Shown: positions 27,159-35,996, counted from the first letter of the stretch. The stretch is DNA of 64,000 nt from DATBLE01 sp963791425 (GCA_963791425.1 CAWBSE010000004.1:1151473-1215472); one strand, 5' to 3'. Notes: generated from the sequence alone by a model not told the origin. Translations and numbers: made by a program.

Positions 27159-27383
27159 TCACGGGCGCGCCCGGTCGTCCCCGTAGGTGGATTCCTCCAG
27201 AAGGCGCAGGTAGTCGGACACCCGGATCGCCGGGCGGCTGTATCCGGGCAGGACGACGACGGGGCAGGCCCGGAAGATCGAATCGACGCCTCGCCGCTCC
27301 CAGCCGAGGTCGCGGAGGTCGGTGCGGGTGAGGATCGCGTCCGGGGTGGCGAGACGTTCGGCTGCGGTCGGCTTCGCGGTCAC
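27159..27383 (-). CDS. Small helix-turn-helix/excisionase-like protein
   Basis: The 74-residue basic protein reads ILTRTDLRDLGWERRGVDSI followed by VVVLPGYSRPAIRVSDYLRL, the pattern of small DNA-binding proteins encoded beside actinobacterial integrases. It overlaps the stop of the ATPase gene upstream and lies just before the integrase, so an excision or regulation role is likely but unproven. Confidence 0.6.
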   Translation of the reverse strand: MTAKPTAAERLATPDAILTRTDLRDLGWERRGVDSIFRACPVVVLPGYSRPAIRVSDYLRLLEESTYGDDRARP

Positions 27384-28150
27384 GACTCGTCCCCGCTAGA
27401 TGGTTGTCCCCCGTGTCCCCCGGTCCCCGGCTCGTCCTCATCGGGGGACACGGGGACAACGGGGACAGGGGAGTAGCGGCCGTCGCCAGCGAGAAGTTGG
27501 CCGTCGTGGAACATGCGCTGCATCGACTTCTTGGCGAGGTCGTGTGACACACCGGTGAGTTCGGATGCCTGCTTCGGGGTGATCGGGCCGTGATCGTGGA
27601 CGGCCTCCAGGATCAGCTTCCGTGTCTCGCCTAGCGCGTACTCGGCCGCCTCGCCGAGCAGCTCCCAGGTGCCGATCTCGGCTGCGAACCGCAGGGCGAG
27701 TTCCTGCTCCATCACATCGCGGCCGGTGACGTGCAACGTTGCGCTCGCCTCGCCCCGTGCCCGCTTGACGACGACGATCGTGCCGGCGGCGGCGGCCGTG
27801 CCGAACGTGCCCTGCACCGTCTCCACGAAATCGGATGCCTCGGCCTTGCGCGTGTGGTAGAGGGCAACGATTGCCACGCCGAACTCGACGGCGATGGCCT
27901 GGAGCAGGCTCGCCCCTTCGTAGTCCGCCTGGAACGAAGACCGGTCACGGGTGTACGGGCGGATGCGCGGGTAGACATCGACGATGACGAGGCGCGCTGC
28001 CGGGTGTTCGTTCAGCCAGGCGACGAGTTGATCTCCTCCGCCCTCGTCGAGCCGTGGCCACTGCGTCTCCAGAAAGAGACACTGCGGTGCGGTGTCGCCC
28101 CTGAGGAGCAATCGCAGCCGCTCCTGGAGCCGACGAGCGTTGTCCTCCAG
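27380..28150 (-). pseudogene. RepA-like AAA ATPase, N-terminally truncated
   Basis: The remaining ~255 residues match the C-terminal part of RepA-like ATPases of integrated elements: LEDNARRLQERLRLLLRG, Walker B ARLVIVDVYPRIRP, and ALYHTRKAEASDF. A winged-helix-like tail follows (GPITPKQASELTGVSHDLAK). The Walker A half is missing: upstream of LEDN (about 28150) the sequence ceases to be family-like and runs into a gene on the other strand. No ATG, GTG or TTG start lies upstream in frame except an internal TTG at 28111. It would have unwound DNA for element replication; now probably inactive. Confidence 0.65.
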
Positions 28151-28654
28151 TACCTGACCCTGGTCGAAACGCTCGCAGGCGATCCCGGCCTGTTCGAGCG
28201 CAAGCGCCGGGAGGCAGAGGTCGAGGCGAAGGTGGCGGCGCTGGCAGAGCAGGCCCGCATCGACGCGATCCCGGAGCGCACGTTCTCGGGTCGAGGCGGC
28301 GTCTACCTGCCGCCCTACCTGTGGTCCTGGCTTATGAAGCCTTCCGAGGAGTCAACGAGCGTCGTGGACATCGGCGTCCTCGCAGCCGTTCTGTTCGCGC
28401 TGGAGCATGGGCAGGCCCCGTTCTTCAAGTCGGAGATCGTTGACGGCGAGATCGTCCTCGACCCCGGAGCCGGATGCCAGCTTCTCCCCGCGCTCAACCC
28501 GCACGCCGAACTCAGCGAACTTCAAGTACGCGATGCGATCAACTACTTCGCGGGCGACAACGGCTGGTTCGAGGTCACGACGGTCGAGGCGCGCACCCGC
28601 ATCGGCCGGGGCGGACGAGCGCGGAAACTGCTGGAGGAGGCGACCGCGCCGTAA
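28151..28654 (+). CDS. Element-encoded protein, probably 5' truncated
   Basis: The frame from about 28151 codes a soluble protein with a charged helical start (RKRREAEVEAKVAALAEQAR) and a folded part including GGVYLPPYLWSWLMKPSEES, FALEHGQAPFFKSEI and VRDAINYFAGDNGWFEV. GTG 28232, with GAGG five bases upstream, is the first plausible start, but protein-like sequence extends upstream to the junction with the truncated ATPase. I do not recognise it; a replication or DNA-binding role in the element is a guess. A 15-codon frame (28693-28740, MISKTKDGRECRVFA) with a purine-rich leader follows. Confidence 0.45.
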   Translation, partial: YLTLVETLAGDPGLFERKRREAEVEAKVAALAEQARIDAIPERTFSGRGGVYLPPYLWSWLMKPSEESTSVVDIGVLAAVLFALEHGQAPFFKSEIVDGEIVLDPGAGCQLLPALNPHAELSELQVRDAINYFAGDNGWFEVTTVEARTRIGRGGRARKLLEEATAP

Positions 28655-28821
28655 AGGATTGAATCGACGCCGTGCAACGAGAGGGGGACGACATGATCTC
28701 GAAGACGAAGGACGGCCGCGAGTGCCGCGTGTTCGCGTAACGTGCGGGCTGGCGAGGCGACCTCTAGTACCTCTGCGGGGCCGTCCGAGCGGCGGCCCCG
28801 CAGAGAAAGATCAGAGTCCGG

Positions 28822-29307
28822 CTACTTGAGGCAGGTTACGACGACCGTTCCCGAGCCGTTGGTGGTCGAAGTGAGGTTGATGAGGTCCTCGGTCCACCCG
28901 GAGCCGTCTGCGGTGGGGGAGCTGCCCGCGCTGAGTATGAGCGCCGCGGTCGGGTTGGTGAACCCACCGCCGACCGCCTTGGCGCCCGACGGGCAGGTGG
29001 CGGTCACGTTTTGCTCGGTCGCCGCGTTCAGCGTGAAGTTCGCCGACACGATGCTTGTCAGTGCCGACACGGTCGATACCGGCGGGATGACCGGCGGCGG
29101 TACCGATGCGAGGATCTGGGCCGACGTCTTCCCACCGAGCTTCAGCGCGTTGTTGGCGACGAGTGCCTTCTTAGCGGTGTCCGCGACAAGTGCCCGCTTG
29201 GCAAGCGGCACGACACCCGCCGCGACCGCGGTGCCCGAAAGTGCCACGAACAACGCGACCACTGCCAGAACGAGCGCGGGGCTCGGCCTGCGAAATCTCC
29301 TGCCCAT
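28822..29307 (-). CDS. Exported protein of a Thermoleophilia-type leader family
   Basis: The 161-residue protein starts MGRRFRRPSPALVLAVVALF and continues VALSGTAVAAGVVPLAKRAL, a leader and helical stalk common in secreted proteins of this bacterial group. The C-terminal ~90 residues are beta-rich with CPSGAKAVGGGFTNP and end VVVTCLK, giving a likely disulfide. ATG 29307 follows AGGAG. Function unknown. Confidence 0.75.
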   Translation of the reverse strand: MGRRFRRPSPALVLAVVALFVALSGTAVAAGVVPLAKRALVADTAKKALVANNALKLGGKTSAQILASVPPPVIPPVSTVSALTSIVSANFTLNAATEQNVTATCPSGAKAVGGGFTNPTAALILSAGSSPTADGSGWTEDLINLTSTTNGSGTVVVTCLK

Positions 29308-29608
29308 TGTTTCTCCTTCGTTTGTGGATGCCTGCCTGCGAGCAGCGTACGTATCCGCCCGGCCATCGGCCTCCCCCTTCCGAGCGTCTCCGAGGTGTCC
29401 TCGTTTGAGGTTTCGGCGGCGATCAAACGATGCGCACCACTGGCGCGAGGGCATCCGTCGCAGCTACCGAGCTGGTCGGCAGCTCGGGGCCGGAGTACGG
29501 CGAGGGCCTGTATTCGGTCGGCGACTACTCGCCCACGGACCGCTTCCAGGCCGCCTCGACCTCACCCGCGCAGCCTAACCGCCCCGCGAGCGATCACGGC
29601 TCGGCGGG
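29308..29608. other. Gene-free stretch
   Basis: I see no supported gene, repeat or hairpin in this 301-bp gap between the exported protein gene and the next plus-strand gene; it should hold the promoters of both. Confidence 0.5.
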
Positions 29609-30001
29609 GTGAATAAGCGGGGGTGGCTAGTCGCCACCTACGATCGGCCCGTGACGTTCGACAACCTCGATGACTACCACGTCATCGTCAGCAGTATCGA
29701 GCCGCTGGCTTCCCTGACCGCCGAGGAATGGGAGCTACTCGACGCTCTTCTGGCGGAGCGCGACGAAGGGCCGGAGGGGTATCGCGTCTACTGGATGGAC
29801 GTGCCGCCTGAGTACCAGCCGGTCGAGGAGGCGGACAGGTCCCGTGTGATTGCTCCTGACCTCGGATTCGAGCCTGGCGATCGCGTGAACCTCGCCGGCG
29901 ATCTCTGCGCCAGCGTTCGAGGGCAGACAAAGATCGACTTCGCAAGCGAACTCAGGGCTTGGCCAGCCGACCAGCAGGACCCGCCATCGCCTACGCGCTG
30001 A
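29609..30001 (+). CDS. Hypothetical acidic protein
   Basis: The 130-residue frame reads VTFDNLDDYHVIVSSIEPLA and LTAEEWELLDALLAERDEGP, a soluble acidic protein. Start GTG 29609 or GTG 29651 are both possible; no clear ribosome site separates them. No family recognised; codon use is typical of the window. Confidence 0.45.
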   Translation: MNKRGWLVATYDRPVTFDNLDDYHVIVSSIEPLASLTAEEWELLDALLAERDEGPEGYRVYWMDVPPEYQPVEEADRSRVIAPDLGFEPGDRVNLAGDLCASVRGQTKIDFASELRAWPADQQDPPSPTR

Positions 30002-30058
30002 CGGGGAGGGCCTCTCCCGAACTCAGCCCCGCCTGCTGGGTTACTAGGATCGGGAAGC

Positions 30059-30403
30059 GTGACGCTCCGCGACGCACTCGGGGAACTGCGTTGGCCGATC
30101 CTGCTGAGCGTCGTCTCGACTCTGACGCTAGGCCTGGTCGCGTATCTCTCGTTCGCGGAAAACCCCGCCAGGCACGGCTGCCATCAACTCACCGCAACGT
30201 TCGGCTGCCCACGCAACGACGTTCCCTACGGAGGACTCGCAGCCATCGCGGTCATTGCACTGTCGCTCACGGCCGCCGCCTTAGCTCTCATCGCGGCAAT
30301 CAACCCCGTCTCACACGAGCTTCGGCGCGTCTCCTTGGTTGTGTTCGCCGCGAGCTTCCTGCCGCTGGCCGGTCTAGCTGTCGTGGCAGGCTTGGCTGCG
30401 TAG
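30059..30403 (+). CDS. Small membrane protein, unknown function
   Basis: The 114-residue protein has three hydrophobic segments (ILLSVVSTLTLGLVAYLSFA, AIAVIALSLTAAALALIAAI and LVVFAASFLPLAGLAVVAGL). A loop with two cysteines (HGCHQLTATFGC) probably faces outside. It starts at GTG 30059 and is the last gene before the tRNA-Val remnant at 30536. Confidence 0.55.
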   Translation: MTLRDALGELRWPILLSVVSTLTLGLVAYLSFAENPARHGCHQLTATFGCPRNDVPYGGLAAIAVIALSLTAAALALIAAINPVSHELRRVSLVVFAASFLPLAGLAVVAGLAA

Positions 30404-30535
30404 CCCGGGGTGAGCGCCCGCGCCCCGATTCCCGGGTGTGCACTTAGGTGTGCATCAGACGAGCAAGCCTGGCACTCCTGACACATCTGACCCGCGCAAC
30501 CAAGCGGTTGCCGCATGGCTGCGCGGGTCTGAATG

Positions 30536-30575
30536 GGCGCGGCTGGGATCGAACCAGCGACCTCCCGCGTGTGAA
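30536..30575 (-). repeat. tRNA-Val(CAC) 3'-half, left copy of 40-bp direct repeat
   Basis: On the minus strand it reads an anticodon loop TTCACAC, variable region, T arm GCTGG-TTCGATC-CCAGC and acceptor strand CGCGCC. There is no D arm or 5' acceptor, so it is not a functional tRNA gene. The copy at 35911-35950 is identical. Confidence 0.8.
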
Positions 30576-30642
30576 GTGATCGCTTCGTACCGCTGACGCT
30601 TCTCAAGTGGCGCCGGTTGCGAGATGCTGTCCACCAACGCTC

Positions 30643-30780
30643 ATGTTCTTCATGATGGGGGTGGCGATGCAGTCGCTGTTCGACATCGCTCGAGGAGGCC
30701 ACGCCAACATGTTCATCGGCGACGGCCTACTCGCGGCCTCCGGCGCGCCGAAGTTCCATCCGGATCGTGCCTGTGTCTGA
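30643..30780 (+). CDS. Possible 45-residue small protein
   Basis: ATG 30643 opens MFFMMGVAMQSLFDIARGGH and ends FHPDRACV. The sequence looks protein-like and overlaps the GTG of the cyclase-ATPase gene by 14 bp, but no strong ribosome site is seen. It may instead be the 3' tail of a gene cut off by the left repeat. Confidence 0.35.
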   Translation: MFFMMGVAMQSLFDIARGGHANMFIGDGLLAASGAPKFHPDRACV

Positions 30781-33700
30781 CACGATCGAGCTGGCGGCGA
30801 TCCTGGTCACCGATCTGGTCGGCTCGACGCGGCTGGAGACGTCGGTCGGGCCGGCCCGCGCGGATGAGCTGAGGGACGAGCATTTTGCGTTGCTGCGCGA
30901 GGCGGTCGGCGTGGCGGGCGGGCACGAGTTCAGGAACACCGGCGACGGGGTGATGGTGGCGTTCCCGTCCGCATCGGCGGCGGTGCGGTGTGCGGTGTCG
31001 ATGCAGCAGCTGTTCGAGCGCCGCTACCGGCGGGCCGAGCAGAAGTTGCAGGTGCGGATCGGCCTGGCGGCGGGTGAGTCGACGGTCCAGGACGGGACGT
31101 ACTTCGGGATCCCGTCGATCGAGGCAGCACGGCTGTGCGACAAAGCGCCGACGGATGGGATCCTGGTATCGCCGGCGGTGCGGATGCTGGCCGGCCGGCT
31201 CGACGGCATCCGTTTCGACTCCGTAGGCGAGCTCGAGTTGAAGGGATTCTCCGAGCCGGTCGAGGCATTTGCCGTTCCGTGGACGAGGCTCGCAGAAGAG
31301 GAGGCCGGTGTCGGCGGCTGGCCGTTGCCGGCGCTGTTGCGATCGGCGCCCAGGGCGGCATTCGTGGGTCGCGAGGCGGAGCGGGCGCTCATGGAGCGCT
31401 CGCGGAGCCAGGCGCGCGCGGGGGCACGGCAGGTGGTGCTGGTGTCCGGCGAGCCCGGGATCGGGAAGAGCCGCCTGGCGTCGTTCTCGGCCCATGGCGC
31501 GCACGGCGAGGGGTTCGCCGTGTTGTGGGGAGCGTGCTCAGAGGAGCTGGCGGTGCCGTACGAGCCATGGATCTCGGTGTGCTCGCAGCTGGCGGAGCAC
31601 GCACCTTCACAGCTCCTCGAGCGGCATGTCGAGCGGCACGGCGGCGAGCTTGCGCGTTTGGCGCGCGAGCTGCCGCGGCGGTTGCCCGACCTGCCGGAGC
31701 CGGAGAGCTCGGATCCGGAGACCGAACGATTCCTCCTCTTCTCGGCAGTCGCCGGGGCGCTCGTGGAGCTGGCGTCATCGGTGCCCGTGTGCCTCGTGCT
31801 CGACGATCTGCACTGGGCGGACGGCCAATCGGTGGCGCTGCTGAAGCACGTGGTGTCGTCCGCCGAGTCCTGTGCGCTCCTCGTGATCGTCGCCTTCCGC
31901 GACTCGGATCTGGGGAAGGATCACCCGCTCGGCGCGGTGCTCGCGGACCTACGGCGAATCGAGGAGGTCGATCGCATCGCGCTGGAGGGCCTCGGTGCAG
32001 GCGAGGTGTCTGAGGTGATGGCGGCCGCTGCCGGCCACGAGCTGGACGCGGACGCGCTGGTGCTGGCGGAGGAGATCGCGAGCGAGACCGACGGCAACCC
32101 CTTCTTCGTCGGCGAGGTGCTTCGCAGCCTGGTGGAGTCCGGGCGGCTGCTGTACGACCCGGCGACCCGGCGGTGGAGCGTCGACCGCTCGGCACCGCTG
32201 GGCCTGCCGGAGAGCGTGCGCGATGTGATCGCGCGTCGCGTCGAGCGGCTAGGCGACGAGGCTCAGGAGACGCTGACCCTTGCCGCCGTGATCGGCCGTT
32301 CGTTCGAGCTCGAGCTCCTCGAGCGGCTGACCGATTCGACGGAGGGCGAGCTGCTGGACCGGCTGGAGGCTGCGGTCGCCGCCTCACTGCTGGACGAGTC
32401 GACCGAGCGGGTCGGCCGCTTCCGTTTCGTGCACGCGCTGATCAACCAGACGCTGTACGAGAGGCTCGGCGCGACCCGGCGCTCGGGCATGCACCACCGC
32501 GTCGCGCTGGCGCTCGAGGAGCTGTACGGGCAGGATCCGGGCGAGCACGACCTGGAGCTGGCGTTCCACTGGCGGCTGGCGGCGGTGGCGGGCGACAGGT
32601 CGAAGGCGGCGCATTACGCGGCGCGCGCGGGGCGGCGTGCGCTCGACAGCCTCGCTCCGGGGGAGGCGGCGAAGCTGTTCGGCGACGCGCTCGAGCTGCT
32701 CGGGCCGCTCGAGGAGGCGGAACGCTGCGGCGCGTTGATCGGGCTGGGCGAGGCGCAGCAGCTGATGGGCGATCCGGCGTACCGCGCGACGCTGTTGCAC
32801 GCCGCGCAGATCGCGTCGTCGCTCGGTGATGCCGACCTGGCCGCCGCCGCCGCGCTCGCCAACACCCGCGGTTTCACGAGCCTCATCGGCGACCTCGACG
32901 ACGAGCGGGTCGACGCGATCGAACGCGCGATCGAGCTCGACGACCGCACCGATGCGGGCCGGCGTGCACAGCTGCTGGCACTGGAGTCGCAGGAGCTGCT
33001 GTACGAGCACGACCGCACCCGGCGGCAGGCGCAGGCGACGGAGGCGATCGCGCTCGCACGCGACATCGGCCATCCGAGGATCAGGGCACGCGTGCTGCAG
33101 CACGCGATCCACGGCGTTTCGGGCCCCGACCTGGTCGCCGTGCGAGCGGACCTGGCGTACGACATGCTGGCCGGCGCACAGGCGGCGGAGGATCGCGCGC
33201 TCGAGTTCTGGGCCAATTTCCTCCTGCAGCATGTCAGCTGCGAGACGTGCGATTTCGCGCGGGCGAAGGTCGTACGGGACAGCCTGCAGGAGCTTGCCGG
33301 CGCGCTCGCCCAGCCGACGTTAAGCTGGATTGCGCAGGTGGCAGTCGCGGCATGGGCGGTGCTCGAGGGCGACCTCGTGGCCGCGGAGGGACTGGCTCGG
33401 CAGGCGCTTGAGCTCGGCAAGCTGGCCGGCCAGCACGACGCGCTCCAGGTCTTCGGCGAGCACCGTGCGCTCGTGCGGACATTTCAGGGTCGCGGTGACG
33501 AGCGGCTCGTCGAGCTGAGCCGGCAGGCGGCCGAGGCCCACCCCAGGATGGCGGTGTGGTCGGCGACGACCGCCCACTACGACGCCCACTTCGGCACCGG
33601 GGAGGAAGCCCGAGCACTCCTGCGGGAGGCCGTCGAGAGCCGCCTCGAGGGGGTCGGCTGGGACCCGCTGCGGGTCACCACGCTCATGTTCTACGCGGAT

Positions 33701-34087
33701 GCCGCGTCGCGTCTGCAGGCGCGCGACGCCGCGGCCCTTGTCCACGAGCTGATGGGGCCGTGGGCCGACCAGTTCGTCTGGAGCGGCGCCCTCGGGTACG
33801 GCCACGTGCGTCTCTGGCTCGGGGTGACAGCCGCGACGCTGGGGCGGGACGATGAGGCCGACGAGCATTTCGACTTTGCCTGCCGGTTCCACGACGACAA
33901 CGGCCTGAAGTTGTGGTCGGCACGGTCGCACCTTGGCTGGGCGGAGGCGCTCGCGGCCAGAGGCGAGCAGGCGCGAGCGCAGGAGCATGCGACTCGCGCG
34001 CTCGAGCTCGCGCGCACGTACGGCTACGGCCTGATCGAGGCCCTGGCCACGCCGATCGCAGGCGTCGGAGCAGTAGCAGGCACCTGA
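30767..34087 (+). CDS. Class III cyclase-domain / AAA ATPase / TPR regulator
   Basis: The 1106-residue protein has an N-terminal class III nucleotide cyclase domain (AAILVTDLVGSTRL; NTGDGVMVAFPSA), with both metal-binding Asp positions present. The position of the transition-state Asn appears changed (GIPSIEAARL), so activity is doubtful. An ATPase follows (P-loop GEPGIGKS at residues 228-235; Walker B VCLVLDDLHWAD), then a long helical TPR-like half. No DNA-binding domain is evident. Such proteins are probably signal-responsive scaffolds. It lies 24 bp upstream of the lipoxygenase gene and is likely co-transcribed with it. Confidence 0.85.
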   Translation: MPVSDTIELAAILVTDLVGSTRLETSVGPARADELRDEHFALLREAVGVAGGHEFRNTGDGVMVAFPSASAAVRCAVSMQQLFERRYRRAEQKLQVRIGLAAGESTVQDGTYFGIPSIEAARLCDKAPTDGILVSPAVRMLAGRLDGIRFDSVGELELKGFSEPVEAFAVPWTRLAEEEAGVGGWPLPALLRSAPRAAFVGREAERALMERSRSQARAGARQVVLVSGEPGIGKSRLASFSAHGAHGEGFAVLWGACSEELAVPYEPWISVCSQLAEHAPSQLLERHVERHGGELARLARELPRRLPDLPEPESSDPETERFLLFSAVAGALVELASSVPVCLVLDDLHWADGQSVALLKHVVSSAESCALLVIVAFRDSDLGKDHPLGAVLADLRRIEEVDRIALEGLGAGEVSEVMAAAAGHELDADALVLAEEIASETDGNPFFVGEVLRSLVESGRLLYDPATRRWSVDRSAPLGLPESVRDVIARRVERLGDEAQETLTLAAVIGRSFELELLERLTDSTEGELLDRLEAAVAASLLDESTERVGRFRFVHALINQTLYERLGATRRSGMHHRVALALEELYGQDPGEHDLELAFHWRLAAVAGDRSKAAHYAARAGRRALDSLAPGEAAKLFGDALELLGPLEEAERCGALIGLGEAQQLMGDPAYRATLLHAAQIASSLGDADLAAAAALANTRGFTSLIGDLDDERVDAIERAIELDDRTDAGRRAQLLALESQELLYEHDRTRRQAQATEAIALARDIGHPRIRARVLQHAIHGVSGPDLVAVRADLAYDMLAGAQAAEDRALEFWANFLLQHVSCETCDFARAKVVRDSLQELAGALAQPTLSWIAQVAVAAWAVLEGDLVAAEGLARQALELGKLAGQHDALQVFGEHRALVRTFQGRGDERLVELSRQAAEAHPRMAVWSATTAHYDAHFGTGEEARALLREAVESRLEGVGWDPLRVTTLMFYADAASRLQARDAAALVHELMGPWADQFVWSGALGYGHVRLWLGVTAATLGRDDEADEHFDFACRFHDDNGLKLWSARSHLGWAEALAARGEQARAQEHATRALELARTYGYGLIEALATPIAGVGAVAGT

Positions 34088-34111
34088 TCTAAACGTCGAA
34101 AAGGAGTGACC

Positions 34112-35896
34112 ATGACACAGGCACCGCCGCCATACGCACGGCCGCTCGCCCAGCTCCCACTGCGCGAGTGGGGACTCGTCCATTGCCCCGCGATCCCGTA
34201 CTGGGTCGACAAGGACGGGGATCCCGATGCCGAGCACATCGGTGCCACGCTCGCCGCGTTGCAGCTCCGCGGCGCCGAGGGCATGCCCGCGTACTCCGGG
34301 CTCGGCACCAAGTACACGATCGACAGCCAAACGCACGGCGCGTACGAGTTCCTCTACGGCAGTCAGCTTGCGACGGACGCAACCGGCCTGTCGCTCGACC
34401 AGGCGAAGGACTTCACGCTGCCGTGGACCACCTACGGGGACGTGTACGAGGACTCCCAGAGCCTCGTCGAGCCGTTCGCCCAGACACTCCAGACGACCGC
34501 TGCCGCGGACAAGGCCTTCTGGCCGACGATCGCGGCCTTCGGCCTGCCGTATTACCTCCTCGTCCTCGAGAAGGTCACCAGCAAGAATGTCAACGACTTC
34601 GCCACGAAGTTCGCGAAGGTGTGGACCGCCGAGAAGCTCGACAAGATCCAGCAGGCCGGCCGCCTGTACGCGATCGACATGAGCATCCTCGAGACGCTCG
34701 AGCCGTTCACCGCCCGCGACGGTACCGTGCGCTTCACCCCCGGGACGATCACGCTCCTCGTGCAGGATCCGAAGACCAAGGAGCTCACTCCGGCGGCGAT
34801 CCTGCTCTCGACGACGGATGGCAAGCCGGCTCGCGTCTACGGTTTCAAGGACCAGGCGTGGCTCTACGCCCTCCAGGCGGCGAAGACCTCGATCACGGTG
34901 TGGGGCATCTGGCTGGGGCACGTCTATCACCTGCACATCGTCACGGCCGCGATGCAGATGACCATGTACAACCATCTTCCCTCCGACCACCGGCTCTTGC
35001 CGTTGCTGGAGCCCCAGTCGCAGTCTCTGATCGATTTCGACTACGTCCTGGCGACGGCCCTGTTCGGCAAGATCTCGCCGCCGACGCCGGTCAGCGGCCC
35101 TCCGGCGCTCCTCAAGCTGCTCGACACGTTCGCGAAGGGCCGCACCTTCCTCGGCGACGACCCGCAGGCCGAGCTCAACGCGCGTGGGCTCGATAGAGCG
35201 GACTTCTCGAAGAACACGGAGTGGGACCAGTACCCACTGGTGGGGTGGCTGCTCGAGGTCTGGAACATCACGTACGAGTACGTGGAGGCGGTCGTCGACG
35301 TTGTCTATACGAACAACGAAGAGGTGGTGGGCGACACCGACCTGAAGGCGTGGATGGATGCGTGCGGCGACCCGTTGCAAGGCAACCTCAAGTCGTTTCC
35401 GGTCGTCACGACGCGAGACGAGCTCACGAACGTGCTCACGAGCCTCCTGTACCGGGTCAACGTGCACGGGGGTGGAACCCTGACCCCGTCGGTCTTCCCG
35501 GGGCTCGGCTTCGTCGCGAACTTCCCGCCGTGTCTCCAGAGCGCCGTCATTCCCGAGCCGGGCACTTCGGTGAACCCTGCGGAGCTGCTCCCGTTCCTGC
35601 CGAACACCGGCACCTGCGGCGCGATGACGACGTTCTTCTACACGTTCGTCTACTCGGCGCCATACGTGCCGCTGATTCCGAGCGGCGGCATCCAGACGGA
35701 CCCCTACTTCCCACCGTCGCAGGCCCCGTGCAATGCGGCGCTGTTCAAGTTCAGACAGGACATCCACGACTTCGTCGACACGTACGTCCAGGACTGGAAC
35801 GCGGCGGTTGCGCGGTTCCGCGGGGGGCCTCCGGGATCGCCGCCGTCGTATGCCAGCAATCAATATGGGCAGTGGTCGGCCAGCATCGAGCTCTGA
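34112..35896 (+). CDS. Lipoxygenase-family protein
   Basis: The 594-residue protein starts at ATG 34112, five bases after AAGGAG. The helix GHVYHLHIVTAAMQMTMYNH followed by LPSDHRLLPLL reproduces the lipoxygenase iron-site pattern: His270-x4-His275, with LPS.H 18 residues after the second His as in animal 15-lipoxygenase. A later candidate ligand is His452 in YRVNVHGGG, where the usual H-x3-H/N pair is not obvious. The C-terminal residue is Leu (SIEL), whereas lipoxygenases normally end in an iron-binding Ile. It lacks a signal peptide and a PLAT domain. Lipoxygenases insert O2 into polyunsaturated fatty acids; substrate here is unknown. Confidence 0.7.
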   Translation: MTQAPPPYARPLAQLPLREWGLVHCPAIPYWVDKDGDPDAEHIGATLAALQLRGAEGMPAYSGLGTKYTIDSQTHGAYEFLYGSQLATDATGLSLDQAKDFTLPWTTYGDVYEDSQSLVEPFAQTLQTTAAADKAFWPTIAAFGLPYYLLVLEKVTSKNVNDFATKFAKVWTAEKLDKIQQAGRLYAIDMSILETLEPFTARDGTVRFTPGTITLLVQDPKTKELTPAAILLSTTDGKPARVYGFKDQAWLYALQAAKTSITVWGIWLGHVYHLHIVTAAMQMTMYNHLPSDHRLLPLLEPQSQSLIDFDYVLATALFGKISPPTPVSGPPALLKLLDTFAKGRTFLGDDPQAELNARGLDRADFSKNTEWDQYPLVGWLLEVWNITYEYVEAVVDVVYTNNEEVVGDTDLKAWMDACGDPLQGNLKSFPVVTTRDELTNVLTSLLYRVNVHGGGTLTPSVFPGLGFVANFPPCLQSAVIPEPGTSVNPAELLPFLPNTGTCGAMTTFFYTFVYSAPYVPLIPSGGIQTDPYFPPSQAPCNAALFKFRQDIHDFVDTYVQDWNAAVARFRGGPPGSPPSYASNQYGQWSASIEL

Positions 35897-35910
35897 ACCG
35901 CTTGTCGATA

Positions 35911-35950
35911 GGCGCGGCTGGGATCGAACCAGCGACCTCCCGCGTGTGAA
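35911..35950 (-). repeat. tRNA-Val(CAC) 3'-half, right copy of 40-bp direct repeat
   Basis: Identical to 30536-30575. On the minus strand the upstream bases CCCGT can pair with GCGGG to make an anticodon stem, but the D arm and 5' acceptor are absent, so this too is only a partial tRNA. Confidence 0.8.
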
Positions 35951-35963
35951 ACGGGAGGTCGCT
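35931..35963 (+). terminator. Hairpin after the lipoxygenase gene
   Basis: AGCGACCTCCCG pairs perfectly with CGGGAGGTCGCT over a 9-nt loop, 34 bp past the lipoxygenase stop. Half of the stem is the end of the 40-bp repeat and half is an inverted copy of it, so the structure probably arose at the junction. It could act as a terminator. Confidence 0.5.
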
Positions 35964-35996
35964 GAATCGAAGTCGCTCGCGGCGTCCTGTCCCTGA

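Larger units (their letters stand above)
30536..35950. mobile_element. Candidate integrated segment bracketed by tRNA-Val 3'-half repeats
   Basis: Identical 40-bp sequences at 30536-30575 and 35911-35950, in the same orientation, begin at the tRNA 3' end and run through the T arm to the anticodon loop of a Val(CAC) type tRNA on the minus strand. That is the usual attachment core for tyrosine recombinases. The 5.3 kb between them holds a small frame, a cyclase-ATPase-TPR regulator and a lipoxygenase, but no integrase. The nearest integrase is at 25952-27052, outside the repeats. Interpretation as attL/attR is inference. Confidence 0.5.

Noticed and set aside
35905..35985. Intact tRNA-Val gene
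   Set aside because: An anticodon stem can be drawn at this copy, but the D arm is missing and the upstream bases instead form an inverted copy of the 3' part.
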